A DNA stretch of 64,000 nt from Moraxellaceae bacterium (GCA_003543245.1 DPJB01000025.1:198974-262973); one strand, 5' to 3'. Positions 16,238 to 25,222 are shown, numbered from the stretch's first letter. Numbers and translations: made by a program. Notes: generated by a model from the sequence alone, not told the origin.

Positions 16238-16957
16238 TTAATGTCGGGGCGGCTCTTCCAGTCGCTCCCGCATAACAGCTGCCACGATCTTTCCCCACTC
16301 CGCATAAGCCCCTGGGCCAGGATGAAATCCGTCACTGGCCATCAGCCCTGCATCATCTGAAAACGCGACCTCCACCAACTGGCGACGCGGATTGCCTGCT
16401 AACAGTTGCTGCAGTGCGCGGTTAAGCGCTGCTGTCCGCATGCCCATGTACCACCGCAACGGCTGCGGTAATGCGGGAAAGCGGTGCATGGGTGGCAATC
16501 CGGAAACCAGAATGTGGCCCGCTTCGTGTCGCTCTTCGAGTGTGTGCAGCAACTCCACCATGTGTTGCCGCCAGCGTTTTGTGGCGGTGCCGGCTGTGGC
16601 GTCGTTTACGCCGATGGAGGTCACCACCATGTCGAACGGTTGTGGTGGCAGTTGCGCCAGATGGGCAAGGGCCTGTTGCGTGGTGTGCCCCGTGCACGCA
16701 TGCAGCGTCCAGTGCACACAGAAATCCTTTGCCAGGGCACTCACCAGTTGGCCTAGCAGGGCGTCGCGTTGATGCGGTGCGCCCACGCCTGCTGCGGCCG
16801 AATCGCCCAGAATGAGCAAGCGCAGTTCGGGGCCAGTGCCCGTAATGCCGCTGCGATCACCGGGTGGCTCTGGCAGTTTTGGCGTGACCTTGCGTACATG
16901 CCGGCCCTGCAGCAGCAGGACCGGGCCAAGCAGGAGAGTGGCAAGGATATGGCGCAT
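16238..16957 (-). CDS. SGNH/GDSL hydrolase (esterase/lipase)
   Basis: 239 aa. An N-terminal hydrophobic stretch (residues 2-17) serves as anchor or signal. Block I is LILGDSAAAGVG (Ser53), block III is TSIGVNDA and block V is DGFHPGPGAY (Asp-x-x-His). This is the full SGNH set. Such enzymes cleave acyl esters, often on the periplasmic side. Its start lies 5 bp downstream of the FAD-oxidoreductase stop in the same direction, so the two probably form an operon. Confidence 0.85.
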   Translation of the reverse strand: MRHILATLLLGPVLLLQGRHVRKVTPKLPEPPGDRSGITGTGPELRLLILGDSAAAGVGAPHQRDALLGQLVSALAKDFCVHWTLHACTGHTTQQALAHLAQLPPQPFDMVVTSIGVNDATAGTATKRWRQHMVELLHTLEERHEAGHILVSGLPPMHRFPALPQPLRWYMGMRTAALNRALQQLLAGNPRRQLVEVAFSDDAGLMASDGFHPGPGAYAEWGKIVAAVMRERLEEPPRH

Positions 16958-16962
16958 GCCGG

Positions 16963-18597
16963 TCAGCCTGGTACGGCGCTACCGGTGGCTTCTGTAGGGC
17001 GCCACTCTTTCAGCAGTTTCATCACCTTGAGTGCATCTTTGCCGAGCATGGCGCTGGTGGTCATCATGCCGCCCACCAGTGCCCCGCCAACACCACCGGA
17101 CACAACATCCTGCCCGGTCAGGTACAGGCCCTTGATCGGTGTTACCGGGTGCAGCCAGTCCTGCTTGAAGCGCTGCACGTCATGGTCCAGTCCGTAAATC
17201 TCGCCCTTGGCATTCATCTGGAACCAGGCGGTGGACAGTGGTGTTGAAAGCTCGGCATACACCAGTGCGTCTTTCAGTTGCGGCATCTGCTTGTACAGTT
17301 CGTCCAGCAAACGCAGGCGGAAGTTTTCTTTAAGTGTTTCGTATTCTTCGCCACGCTGGTTCCAGGTGGTGCCGTCCCATTTTGAAAACCATTCCCACGG
17401 GCCAAAGCTCAGCACTTCTACCGTGCTCTTGCCCGGATAGTTGGCATCCCACTCCGGGTCTTTGGCGGAGGGAAAGGAAATGTAGAGCATGGGGAACGGT
17501 GCATTCTTGTCGGCCTGGTAACGTGCAACGTTGCCTTCATGATCGGCCGAGGGATAAATCCAGAAATTCGTGCGCGGAATGCCCAGTTCTTTTGCGGTGC
17601 CCTTGAAGCCGGCATACAGGCACAGGTGCGCGGCAGACGGCTTAACTTTCTGCATGTGTTTGGCATACCCGTAGCGCTGGCGTTCGGCTTCTGGCAGCAG
17701 CGAGTTGAACGTGATGCTGGCGCCGGCATCACTGACAATGGCATCGGCACGCAACACATCACCGTTGTCCATGACAACGCCGGTGGCACGGCCTTTTTCA
17801 ATCAGGATTTCTTTCACTTTTGCATACGTGAAGACTTCGCCGCCAGCGGCACGAATGACCGGAATGATGGTGTCGGCCATTTTCCACGAGCCACCCACCG
17901 GATAGCTGCCGCCGTTGAAATAATGCTTTACCACCGAGGTGTGCATCATGAACGAGGCTTCGGACGGCACCATGCCGTAGTCGCCCCACTGGCCCACAAG
18001 CACGCCAATCAGTTCCTGGTTTTTGGTCAGGCCTTCCAGTACTTCACGTACCGTCATGAAGCATTCTTTGGGCACCAGCAGCGGGCGAATGGCGTGAAAG
18101 GCTTTACCGGCCAGACGCGGCATGGCTTTGCCGGCGTAGAATTTCTGTGCCGAGCCGGCGACCTTGCTGACCAGTGCGATGTACGCATCAATGGCGTCGG
18201 CCTCGTCCGGAAAATGTGCTTTCAGCGAGTCGGCCAGATTTTTTTTGCCGGCCACAAAATCCACGGTGCGCTCACCGACGGTGATGCGGTCGTACACCGG
18301 GTCCATGTCGGCCCACTTCAACTGGCCATCCGAGATCACGTCAAACAGGCGCTTGAGCATGGAGGGCTTGTTCATCTCACCGATGTAATGCACACCGACA
18401 TCCCACTCGAAACCTTCGCGCTCGTAGGAGTGGGTAAAGCCGCCCGCCGTGTAGTGCTGTTCCAGAACGCACACCCGTTTGCCCATCTTTGACAGCAGGG
18501 CGGCATTGCACAGCCCGCCAATGCCGGAGCCGATCACAATGGCGTCATAATGGCCTTCGGCCCGGCCGTTACGGTAGCGGCGTCCTGTGCGCTTCAT
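16963..18597 (-). CDS. FAD-dependent oxidoreductase of the phytoene desaturase/retinol saturase (CrtISO-like) group
   Basis: 544 aa. The start at 18597 follows AAGGAG. The N-terminus has the dinucleotide-binding motif DAIVIGSGIGGLCNAALLSKMGKRVCVLEQH (Gly motif 23-29) and the following GGFTHSYEREGFEWDVGVHYIG typical of CrtISO/retinol-saturase proteins. The C-terminus has GLYLTGQDVVSGGVGGALVGGMM, the second FAD contact. The substrate may be a carotenoid, polyunsaturated lipid or similar hydrophobic compound; it cannot be fixed. It is divergent from a PadR regulator, and two palindromes in the shared gap suggest direct control. Confidence 0.85.
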   Translation of the reverse strand: MKRTGRRYRNGRAEGHYDAIVIGSGIGGLCNAALLSKMGKRVCVLEQHYTAGGFTHSYEREGFEWDVGVHYIGEMNKPSMLKRLFDVISDGQLKWADMDPVYDRITVGERTVDFVAGKKNLADSLKAHFPDEADAIDAYIALVSKVAGSAQKFYAGKAMPRLAGKAFHAIRPLLVPKECFMTVREVLEGLTKNQELIGVLVGQWGDYGMVPSEASFMMHTSVVKHYFNGGSYPVGGSWKMADTIIPVIRAAGGEVFTYAKVKEILIEKGRATGVVMDNGDVLRADAIVSDAGASITFNSLLPEAERQRYGYAKHMQKVKPSAAHLCLYAGFKGTAKELGIPRTNFWIYPSADHEGNVARYQADKNAPFPMLYISFPSAKDPEWDANYPGKSTVEVLSFGPWEWFSKWDGTTWNQRGEEYETLKENFRLRLLDELYKQMPQLKDALVYAELSTPLSTAWFQMNAKGEIYGLDHDVQRFKQDWLHPVTPIKGLYLTGQDVVSGGVGGALVGGMMTTSAMLGKDALKVMKLLKEWRPTEATGSAVPG

Positions 18598-18628
18598 GGG
18601 GGTGTCTCCTTCGGGTAGTGGATAGGCC

Positions 18629-18688
18629 ATATGCAATAAGTTGCATATTGATACGTCAGAACACGATGATATGCAATACTTTGCATAT
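18629..18688. promoter_or_regulatory. Twin PadR-type operators in the divergent promoter region
   Basis: Two near-identical 20-bp palindromes share the form ATATGCAA-N4-TTGCATAT, at 18629-18648 (spacer TAAG) and 18669-18688 (spacer TACT). Each has perfect 8-bp arms, and their centres are 40 bp apart. They fill the gap between the oxidoreductase and the PadR regulator. PadR proteins bind such ATGCA-containing palindromes as dimers, so autoregulation and control of the oxidoreductase operon are likely. Confidence 0.85.
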
Positions 18689-18710
18689 ACAAACCGGATC
18701 TGTGGCTGCC

Positions 18711-19262
18711 ATGTCCCTGCGTTTCGCCATTCTCACCCTGCTTGAAAGCGACCCTGGCTCGGGCTACGACCTGATGCGCCACTTCAAGGCTGGTATAGGC
18801 CACTTCTGGAATGCCAGCCACCAGCAGGTGTATCAGGAGCTGGGCAAGCTGCACAGCGAGGGCCTGGTGGAGTTTGAGGTGGAGCACCAGAGCGAGCGGC
18901 CGGACCGCAAGGTGTACCGGCTGACCGGGCCGGGGCAGTCAGCGCTGGCCGAATGGCGGCTGCAGCCGGTCAGACCGCCCAAGGTGAATGATGCGCTGCT
19001 GGTGAAGGTTTATGGCGGCCTGAATGTGCCGCCGGCACAGCTGCTGGCCGAGCTGGAGGAGCATGCGGTGCTGCATCGCGAGCGTCTTGAGGAATACCGC
19101 GCCAGCGAGGCACGGTTTCTGGCCATGACGGCGGAGGAGAGGGTGCCCTACCGTCTGCCGTATCTCACCCTGCGCCGTGGCATTTTGTATGAGCAGGACT
19201 GGCTGCGCTGGCTGGACGAGGCGCGTGTCGAGCTGGAGCAGATGGCGTCGGGCCTGCAGTGA
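18711..19262 (+). CDS. PadR-family transcriptional regulator
   Basis: 183 aa from the ATG at 18711. The winged-helix domain (FAILTLLESDPGSGYDLMRHFKAGIGHFWNASHQQVYQELGKLHSEGLVEFEVEHQ...KVYRLT) is typical PadR, and a helical C-terminal dimerisation domain (Vir-like, about 90-183) follows, as in longer PadR proteins. It acts as a ligand-responsive repressor in known members. It reads away from the FAD-oxidoreductase gene and the twin operators sit directly upstream. No clear Shine-Dalgarno is seen, so the ATG choice rests on the domain start. Confidence 0.9.
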   Translation: MSLRFAILTLLESDPGSGYDLMRHFKAGIGHFWNASHQQVYQELGKLHSEGLVEFEVEHQSERPDRKVYRLTGPGQSALAEWRLQPVRPPKVNDALLVKVYGGLNVPPAQLLAELEEHAVLHRERLEEYRASEARFLAMTAEERVPYRLPYLTLRRGILYEQDWLRWLDEARVELEQMASGLQ

Positions 19263-19368
19263 AGCCCTTTCGCAGAAGCCCCAAGAGCCTTTTGTTAAAA
19301 CGCTTCACCGGCGGACTGACCGCCGTCAGAATATCTCCTGATCCCCGCCTCAAGGAAGAGGACTGCCC

Positions 19369-19697
19369 ATGAACGACGAAAGCCGAAGCCCCATCATCAT
19401 CTATGAGGATGCCAACCATGCGGTTGAGGTGCGGCTGGATGCCAACCAGCAGACTGTCTGGCTGACCCAGGCCCAGATGGCAGTCCTGTTCGACGTCAAA
19501 CCCCAGAACATCACCATGCACCTGAGGAACATCTACGGAGAGGGTGAGTTGGTGGAAGAGGCAACTTGTAAGGATTCCTCGGTAGTTCGCCAGGAAGGGC
19601 AACCCGTATCCTGCGCGACCATCTGACCCATGGGTGGACCCTCAACCGCCAACGCTTCGAGGCCAATGCCTGCGAGCTGGAGGCTGAAATAGTTTGA
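19369..19697 (+). pseudogene. RhuM-family gene remnant (internally deleted, frameshifted)
   Basis: An AAGGAAGAGG site and ATG open a frame whose first about 65 residues are clearly RhuM family (PIIIYEDANHAVEVRLDANQQTVWLTQAQMAVLFDVKPQNITMHLRNIYGEGEL). After VRQEGQ (about 19600) the frame breaks. From about 19611 another frame reads ILRDHLTHGWTLNRQRFEANA to a stop at 19697, which is the later RhuM segment. The middle (normally FYNLDAIISVGYRVNS...) is missing, and the C-terminal half is gone too. RhuM genes travel on genomic islands and next to restriction loci, so this is probably a fossil of a lost island. Confidence 0.8.
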
Positions 19698-19716
19698 GTG
19701 GTGTCGACTATTTCAT

Positions 19717-20595
19717 TCAGTCCTGAGTCATTGCCTGCAGCAGGAAGTCCGAAATATCGACGGCATTGCTGGCGTGGACAACCGTGTTGCAGCTGAGCAC
19801 GCTGTTGATGCCGGCGGTTTTCATTTTTGCGGCGGCCTCGTCGTCATGCAGGGCATGCACGCAGAGTACACGGACATCATCAAAGCCTTGTTGCCGTAAT
19901 TGTTCGGCCACCACCATCAGCGTGCGCCCCGTGGAAATCATGTCGTCCACCAGCAGGATGGTGCGGCCTTTCCAGTCAGAAAGATCCGGCACCTCGATAC
20001 GCACATCGCGATCACCAAAGCGTTTTTTCTGCATCACGGCAAACGGCGCGGCGGCAATGCCGGCGACTTCCGACACCCATTGTTCGCTTTCACCGTCCGG
20101 TCCGATCAGGGCAACGCCGGGAAGGTTGTCGCGCACCCATTCACCCAGCAGCGGTGCTGCATGCAGCGTGACGCACGGAATGCTGTACACCTCTTCCAGT
20201 GCGGCAATGCGGTGCAGGTGCGGATCAATCGTGATCAGGCGATCCACCAGACCGGAGATCAGTCTGGCGAAGTAGCGCGCACTCACACCTTCGCCGGGAT
20301 TGAAGGCGACATCCTGACGCATGTACGCCAGATACGGCGTTACCAGCGTGATGTGTTTCACGCCCATGTCGCGCAGCAAACCGCAGAGCAGCACGAGTGC
20401 CACGGTCTTGTCGTTGGGTTGGTCCAGCGAGCACACCAGCACCACATTTTCATCCGGCTTGCCCAGCAGGCGGATGCGCCACTCGCCATCCGGAAAGCGG
20501 TGCAGGTCCAGCGGAATTTTTTCAAAGCCTGATTTTTCGGCGAGCGTTGTTGCAAGCGGGTCGCTGTCCAGCAGACCAATGATGCTTGTTGTCAT
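19717..20595 (-). CDS. Ribose-phosphate diphosphokinase-like protein (PRPP synthetase family)
   Basis: 292 aa, somewhat shorter than housekeeping Prs (about 315). It has FPDGEWRIRL (34-43), YLAYMRQDVAFNPGE (88-102), DPHLHR (124-129) and the PRPP-binding loop VDDMISTGRT (216-225), so the active-site frame is intact. It overlaps the upstream phosphorylase gene by 4 bases (ATGA). Paired with an AMP/thymidine-phosphorylase-like enzyme, it is likely a specialised PRPP synthetase of nucleotide salvage rather than the essential prs, which should lie elsewhere. Confidence 0.85.
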   Translation of the reverse strand: MTTSIIGLLDSDPLATTLAEKSGFEKIPLDLHRFPDGEWRIRLLGKPDENVVLVCSLDQPNDKTVALVLLCGLLRDMGVKHITLVTPYLAYMRQDVAFNPGEGVSARYFARLISGLVDRLITIDPHLHRIAALEEVYSIPCVTLHAAPLLGEWVRDNLPGVALIGPDGESEQWVSEVAGIAAAPFAVMQKKRFGDRDVRIEVPDLSDWKGRTILLVDDMISTGRTLMVVAEQLRQQGFDDVRVLCVHALHDDEAAAKMKTAGINSVLSCNTVVHASNAVDISDFLLQAMTQD

Positions 20596-22130
20596 ACAGA
20601 CTCATCCTCGATGCGCAGCATCTCGCGGTGACCGTCATAAAATTCGAGCGCGTAGGCCAGTTCGCCCGGCGTTTCTGCATATACCGTCATCAGCACCTCG
20701 CCTTTTTCCACGCGACGCCCAAGATGGGTGTGCAGATAAAGGCCGGCGCCCGGTGCGGCAGGTGCGCCGGCCAGCTTGGCCAGACGTGCGACCAGCCGGT
20801 TGTTGATGAAGCCGACAATGCCCGTGCGTTCGCTGTGAATCGTGCGGGTGTGCTGCGCGAGTTCGGGCGTGAAAAAACCACCCTGCGCTTCGCAGATGGC
20901 ACGCAGTTTTTCCAGTGCGCGGCCCGACAGCAGTGTTTCGAGCGCCATGGCCTCGCCATGTCCGGGCGCTGCGGCTTCGCCCATTTCCAGCAGTGCGCCA
21001 GCCACCTGCAATGCACGATGGCGCAGGTCTTCCGGTGCGTCCGGGCTGTTGCCCAGTACCGCCAGCACATCACGTGCTTCCAGTGCCGGGCCGATGCCGT
21101 TGCCAACGGGTTGCGAGCCATCGGTAATCAGCGTGCGAACCTTGATGCCCAGCGCCTCGCCCACTTTTTCGAAGTGATGGGCAATGTGCTGGCCAGCCTG
21201 CGGGCTGCGTACTTTTGCGGTGGCCCCCACCGGAATGTCGATGAGCACATGGGTGGAGCCGGCCGCAATTTTCTTTGACAGCACGCTGGCCACCATCTGG
21301 CCTTCGCTGTCGATATCCAGTGCACGTTCCACACGAATGAGAATGTCGTCGGCAGGGGAGAGTGACACGGCGCCGCCCCACACCAGACAACCGCCTTCCT
21401 GCTCAACCACCTTGCGCATTTCTTCTTCGGTCAGGGTGACCCGTGTCAGGGTTTCCATGGTGTCGGCGGTGCCGGCCGGTGAGGTAATGGCGCGCGACGA
21501 TGTCTTGGGAATGATCAGGCCGTTGGCGGCCGCGATGGACACCACGATCGGTGTTGTGCGGTTGCCGGGCAGGCCGCCAAGGCAGTGCTTGTCCATGATG
21601 CGCGGGTGCGGTGTGCCGGTCAGTTTTGACCAGTCGATGCGTCCGCCTGCACTTACCATGGCATCGGTCAGCGAGGTCATCTCGTCCAGGTCCAGGCGGC
21701 TGCCGGCGGAGGCCGTCAGGAAGGCGGCCAGATGAATGTCGGAATAATTGCCGGCGACAATGTCGGTGACAATTGCATGCAGGCCGTCGTGGGTGAGCCG
21801 GTTGCCGTAAATCTTGCTGCGCACGTGTGACATCGAGTCCAGCGAGCGCGTATGCGTCAGGATCGCGGTGTCTCCACTGTTAATGTCCAGATGTGCCCAG
21901 GCGGCCTCGGAGAGACCCACATCACCTTCACCCAGTAGTTCGTCGCCATAGACGATATTGAGGGTGGCAATCACGCTGCTGGCGCCCACCTGCACCATGA
22001 CGCGGGTGCGTGCCTCAAATCCTTCGGAGCGGCAGACCGGGCAATCGGCACGCAGATAGGCAACGGGTTCGGAATGGGTATTGATGCCCATCCGGCGCGG
22101 GCGCAGGGTGGGAATGGCAGTTTTCTGCAT
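20592..22130 (-). CDS. Thymidine phosphorylase family protein, AMP-phosphorylase-like long form
   Basis: 512 aa, longer than DeoA (about 440). It carries an extra N-terminal about 90-residue domain (LRADCPVCRSEGFEARTRVMVQVG...) as in archaeal AMP phosphorylases. Motifs DKHCLGGLPGNRTTP and PKTSSRAITSPAGTADTMETL agree with the AMP phosphorylase/thymidine phosphorylase superfamily; the usual Ser of KHSIGG is Cys here. The C-terminal domain has GRRVEKGEVLMTVYAE. The reaction would be phosphorolysis of a nucleoside or NMP to a ribose-1-phosphate product and free base. Coupled by a 4-base overlap to a PRPP-synthetase-like gene. Confidence 0.85.
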   Translation of the reverse strand: MQKTAIPTLRPRRMGINTHSEPVAYLRADCPVCRSEGFEARTRVMVQVGASSVIATLNIVYGDELLGEGDVGLSEAAWAHLDINSGDTAILTHTRSLDSMSHVRSKIYGNRLTHDGLHAIVTDIVAGNYSDIHLAAFLTASAGSRLDLDEMTSLTDAMVSAGGRIDWSKLTGTPHPRIMDKHCLGGLPGNRTTPIVVSIAAANGLIIPKTSSRAITSPAGTADTMETLTRVTLTEEEMRKVVEQEGGCLVWGGAVSLSPADDILIRVERALDIDSEGQMVASVLSKKIAAGSTHVLIDIPVGATAKVRSPQAGQHIAHHFEKVGEALGIKVRTLITDGSQPVGNGIGPALEARDVLAVLGNSPDAPEDLRHRALQVAGALLEMGEAAAPGHGEAMALETLLSGRALEKLRAICEAQGGFFTPELAQHTRTIHSERTGIVGFINNRLVARLAKLAGAPAAPGAGLYLHTHLGRRVEKGEVLMTVYAETPGELAYALEFYDGHREMLRIEDESV

Positions 22131-22289
22131 GAAGGGCTCGGTTTGGACAGCTCAAGTGACCAGTGTATCGGCTTGCCCCTGCCTGTGCCTACCTGCCGTG
22201 CCGATCAAGCAGCATGGTCTGGCAGGGCCGCAATGACCGAAACATGGCCTCGTCTGATTTTGTGCTGGCGCCAATACCGGGTAGTATTG

Positions 22290-22305
22290 ATATACATATG
22301 TATAT
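22290..22305. promoter_or_regulatory. 16-bp perfect palindrome in a divergent promoter region
   Basis: ATATACATATGTATAT is self-complementary and lies in the 196-bp gap between the leftward phosphorylase gene and the rightward acyltransferase gene, 22 bp before the latter's ATG. The AT-rich palindrome contrasts with its GC-rich surroundings. It may be an operator or part of a promoter; the cognate regulator is unknown. Confidence 0.45.
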
Positions 22306-22326
22306 TTTATAGGGCCTTGCCTCTTT

Positions 22327-23223
22327 ATGCTGTATTTCCTGCCTGCACCACTGCGTGGTGTGATTGCTGGCCTGTTGCTGGTGCTCAATACCCTGTTCTG
22401 GTGCTGGCTGCTGTTTGCCCTGGCCCTGCTCAAGGTGGTGCTGCCGTTTACGGCGGTACAGCGCCTGATCCGTCATGGCATGCACTGGGTGGCGGAGGTC
22501 TGGATTGGCGGTAACAAGGCCTGGATGAACGCGGTGTCGCGCACGCAATGGGATGTGCAGGGGCTGACGGGCGTGGACAAGAACCACTCCTATCTGGTCA
22601 CCAGCAACCACCAGAGCTGGGTGGACATCCTTGCCCTGCAGTACCAGTTCAATGGTCGCATGCCCATGCTGAAGTTCTTCCTCAAGAAGGAACTGATCTG
22701 GGTGCCGGTGATCGGCCTGTGCTGGTGGGCGCTGGAGTTTCCGTTCATGAAGCGGCACAGCAAGGAGTTTCTGGCCCGGTACCCGGAGATGAAGGGGCAG
22801 GATCTGGCCACCACGCGCAAGGCTTGCGAGCGCTACAAGACCAACCCGGTCTGTGTGTTCAACTTTCTGGAGGGCACCCGGTTCACCCCGGAAAAGCATG
22901 CCGCGCAGAAGTCCCCGTTCCGCAACCTGCTCAAGCCCAAGGCGGGCGGTACGGCCTTTGTGCTGGATGCCATGGGCGAGCAGCTGCACGCCATTGTGAA
23001 TGTCACCATCCACTATCCGGATGGTCGTCCCACCTTCTGGGATCTGCTGACCGGCAACATCCGCAAGATCGACATTCGCGTTGAGCAGTTGCCCATCCCA
23101 CCGGAGTTCATTGGCCGGAGTTACGATCAGGACGAGGCCTACCGGACTGCCTTCCAGCAATGGGTCAACCAGCTGTGGCTGGACAAGGATGCCCTTCTGG
23201 ACAGGTTGCGGCAGGCCGGCTAA
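22327..23223 (+). CDS. Inner-membrane 1-acyl-glycerol-phosphate-type acyltransferase (YihG-like)
   Basis: 298 aa. A long N-terminal hydrophobic region (about 8-45) precedes the PlsC-type acyltransferase domain: SNHQSWVDI (HxxxxD motif), FPFMKRHSKEF, FNFLEGTRFTPEKH (EGTR motif) and PKAGGTAFVLDAM. The arrangement is that of the YihG/YihU-type acyltransferases of gammaproteobacteria, which acylate lysophosphatidic acid or related lysophospholipids. The TGA-free frame is well separated from its neighbours. It reads away from the phosphorylase gene. Confidence 0.88.
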   Translation: MLYFLPAPLRGVIAGLLLVLNTLFWCWLLFALALLKVVLPFTAVQRLIRHGMHWVAEVWIGGNKAWMNAVSRTQWDVQGLTGVDKNHSYLVTSNHQSWVDILALQYQFNGRMPMLKFFLKKELIWVPVIGLCWWALEFPFMKRHSKEFLARYPEMKGQDLATTRKACERYKTNPVCVFNFLEGTRFTPEKHAAQKSPFRNLLKPKAGGTAFVLDAMGEQLHAIVNVTIHYPDGRPTFWDLLTGNIRKIDIRVEQLPIPPEFIGRSYDQDEAYRTAFQQWVNQLWLDKDALLDRLRQAG

Positions 23224-23350
23224 CCGCATTTTGTGAACTGCGTCTCAGGGTGTCGGTGCTGGTCGCACTCTGTCGGAGATGGCTTGTAGCGGTGGCTGAT
23301 TGTTGCGAACTTTGCCGCGAGTTCCGCATTGCCAGACGGCGTCTGCCCGA

Positions 23351-25222
23351 ATGAGAACAATAATAACAAGACTGGCCTCCTGCCTGATGTTGCTGATTAT
23401 GCTTGCCTGGCAGGGTGTCGGCCGCGCGGCGGTTGTGCTGGAGCCGGGCCAGTCTTCCCGCCCCATTACCTCAGACATGCAGTATCTGCACGACGAGACC
23501 AGACAGCAGGGCCTGGATGATGTCTTGCGTCTGCCCGGTAGCGCCTGGCAGCAAAACGACAGCGACAGCTTCAGTCATGGCTATACCAACGACAACTGGT
23601 GGTTGCGCTTCGCGGTTGGCAACACCGGTGCGCAGACGTCACGCCTGCTGGTGGAGCTGGCGTATCCGGTGCTCGACGAGGTTGAGGTCTGGGTGCTGGG
23701 CAGCAATAACCGCGTTGACGCACATTACCGGTTGGGCGACAAGCAGCCCTTTCACGAGCGCATCCTGCAGCACCGTTTTTTCCTGATTCCGCTGGAGTTG
23801 CCGCCTGCTGGCGAGCATATGGTGGTCTTGCGCCTGAAGACGACCAGCTCCATGCAGGCGCCCCTGACGTTATGGAATGAGCGCGACTATCATGAGCGGG
23901 ATCAGCGGGTGCTGCTGGCCGAGGGACTCTTCTTTGGCGGCATGGGACTGATGGTGCTCTACAGCATCTTTGTCTTTGTTGCGCTGCGCGACCGCCTCTA
24001 TTTTTACTACGTGCTTTTTGTGTTCAGCCTGCTGGTGTTTCTGGCCAGCCTCAAGGGGCTCAGCTTCCAGTTCTTCTGGCCACAGGCCACGCAATGGAAT
24101 GACCGGGTATTGATCGTGACACTGGCATCCATGATGGCCTCTGGTGGTCTTTTTACCATCCGCTTCCTGCGTATACGCGAGTACATGCCACGGTTCTTCT
24201 GGCTGACGCTCGGGCTGGTGGTGATGACATCGCTGACGGTGGTCCTGGCTTTCTTCATGAGCTATGGCCAGCTCATGCAGCCATTGATTGTCACCGCTGC
24301 GCTGTCCTGCCTTGTGCTGCTGGGCGGTGGCGTCTGGCGCTGGCGTCAGGGCGATCGTTCGGCACGTTTCTACACGATTGCCTGGGGCTCGATGCTGCTG
24401 GGCGGTGTGGTGCTGGCGCTGAACAAGTTCCAGTTGTTGCCGCAGAATTTCCTCACGGAAAACGCCATGCAGATGGGCGTGGCCGCAGAAGTCATCCTGC
24501 TGTCGCTGGCCATTGTTGATCGTATCAATGAAGAGCGGCGTCAGCGCTTTCGGGCACAGCAGAATATTCTCGCCTCCGAGCGGCGCGCGCACGAAGCCCA
24601 GTACAAGGCGCTGGTCGCCGAGCGCGAGGCCAATGAACTGCTGGAGCAGCGTGTGCACGAGCGCACAGAGGCACTGCAGATTGCCAACCGTAAACTCGAA
24701 GAACTCAGTACCTCGGATCAGCTTACCGGACTGCGCAACCGCCGTTATCTGGATCGCGCATTGCAGGAAGAGTGCTGTCGCTGCCAGCGCTACCAGCATC
24801 CCCTGGCAGTGCTGTTGCTCGATATTGATCACTTCAAGCGTTTCAATGACGAGTTTGGCCATGACGTTGGCGATGAGTGCCTGCGGCGTGTTGGTGCGGT
24901 GCTGGCGATGGAAATGCGCACGCCCATTGATCATGTGGCGCGTTACGGCGGTGAAGAGTTCTGTGTGGTGATGCCGGAAACCGAGCTTGAAGGTGCCCGT
25001 ATAGTGGCAGAGCGTATCCGTTCCGCTGTCGAATCCATGCGCTTCACGGTGGGCGACCGCGTGGTGCCGGTGACGGTGAGTATCGGGGTTGCCTCTATGG
25101 TGCCGCCGGATGAGGACTACAGTCGCGAAATGCTGAAGAAGGCAGACGTGATGCTGTATGAGGCCAAGGCGGCCGGCCGCAATTGCGTGATGACGCCAGG
25201 ACGGTCGGGCAACAGGGCCTGA
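23351..25222 (+). CDS. Diguanylate cyclase with 7TMR-DISM sensor
   Basis: 623 aa from the ATG at 23351, which gives a clean signal peptide (cleaved near GRA-AVVL). A periplasmic 7TMR-DISM extracellular domain (about 35-170) includes DNWWLRFAVGNTG. Seven membrane helices (about 180-395), a coiled coil (about 400-455) and a GGDEF domain with active motif GGEEF (533-537) follow. The inhibitory-site position reads TPID rather than RxxD, so product feedback may be absent. It should make cyclic-di-GMP in response to an extracellular, possibly carbohydrate-like, signal. A terminator follows. Confidence 0.9.
   Translation: MRTIITRLASCLMLLIMLAWQGVGRAAVVLEPGQSSRPITSDMQYLHDETRQQGLDDVLRLPGSAWQQNDSDSFSHGYTNDNWWLRFAVGNTGAQTSRLLVELAYPVLDEVEVWVLGSNNRVDAHYRLGDKQPFHERILQHRFFLIPLELPPAGEHMVVLRLKTTSSMQAPLTLWNERDYHERDQRVLLAEGLFFGGMGLMVLYSIFVFVALRDRLYFYYVLFVFSLLVFLASLKGLSFQFFWPQATQWNDRVLIVTLASMMASGGLFTIRFLRIREYMPRFFWLTLGLVVMTSLTVVLAFFMSYGQLMQPLIVTAALSCLVLLGGGVWRWRQGDRSARFYTIAWGSMLLGGVVLALNKFQLLPQNFLTENAMQMGVAAEVILLSLAIVDRINEERRQRFRAQQNILASERRAHEAQYKALVAEREANELLEQRVHERTEALQIANRKLEELSTSDQLTGLRNRRYLDRALQEECCRCQRYQHPLAVLLLDIDHFKRFNDEFGHDVGDECLRRVGAVLAMEMRTPIDHVARYGGEEFCVVMPETELEGARIVAERIRSAVESMRFTVGDRVVPVTVSIGVASMVPPDEDYSREMLKKADVMLYEAKAAGRNCVMTPGRSGNRA

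Noticed and set aside
17539..18492. 317-codon frame opposite the FAD oxidoreductase
   Set aside because: Antisense shadow of a clearly coding gene.
22189..23229. 346-codon minus-strand frame opposite the acyltransferase
   Set aside because: Acyltransferase motifs are on the plus strand; the antisense product matches nothing.
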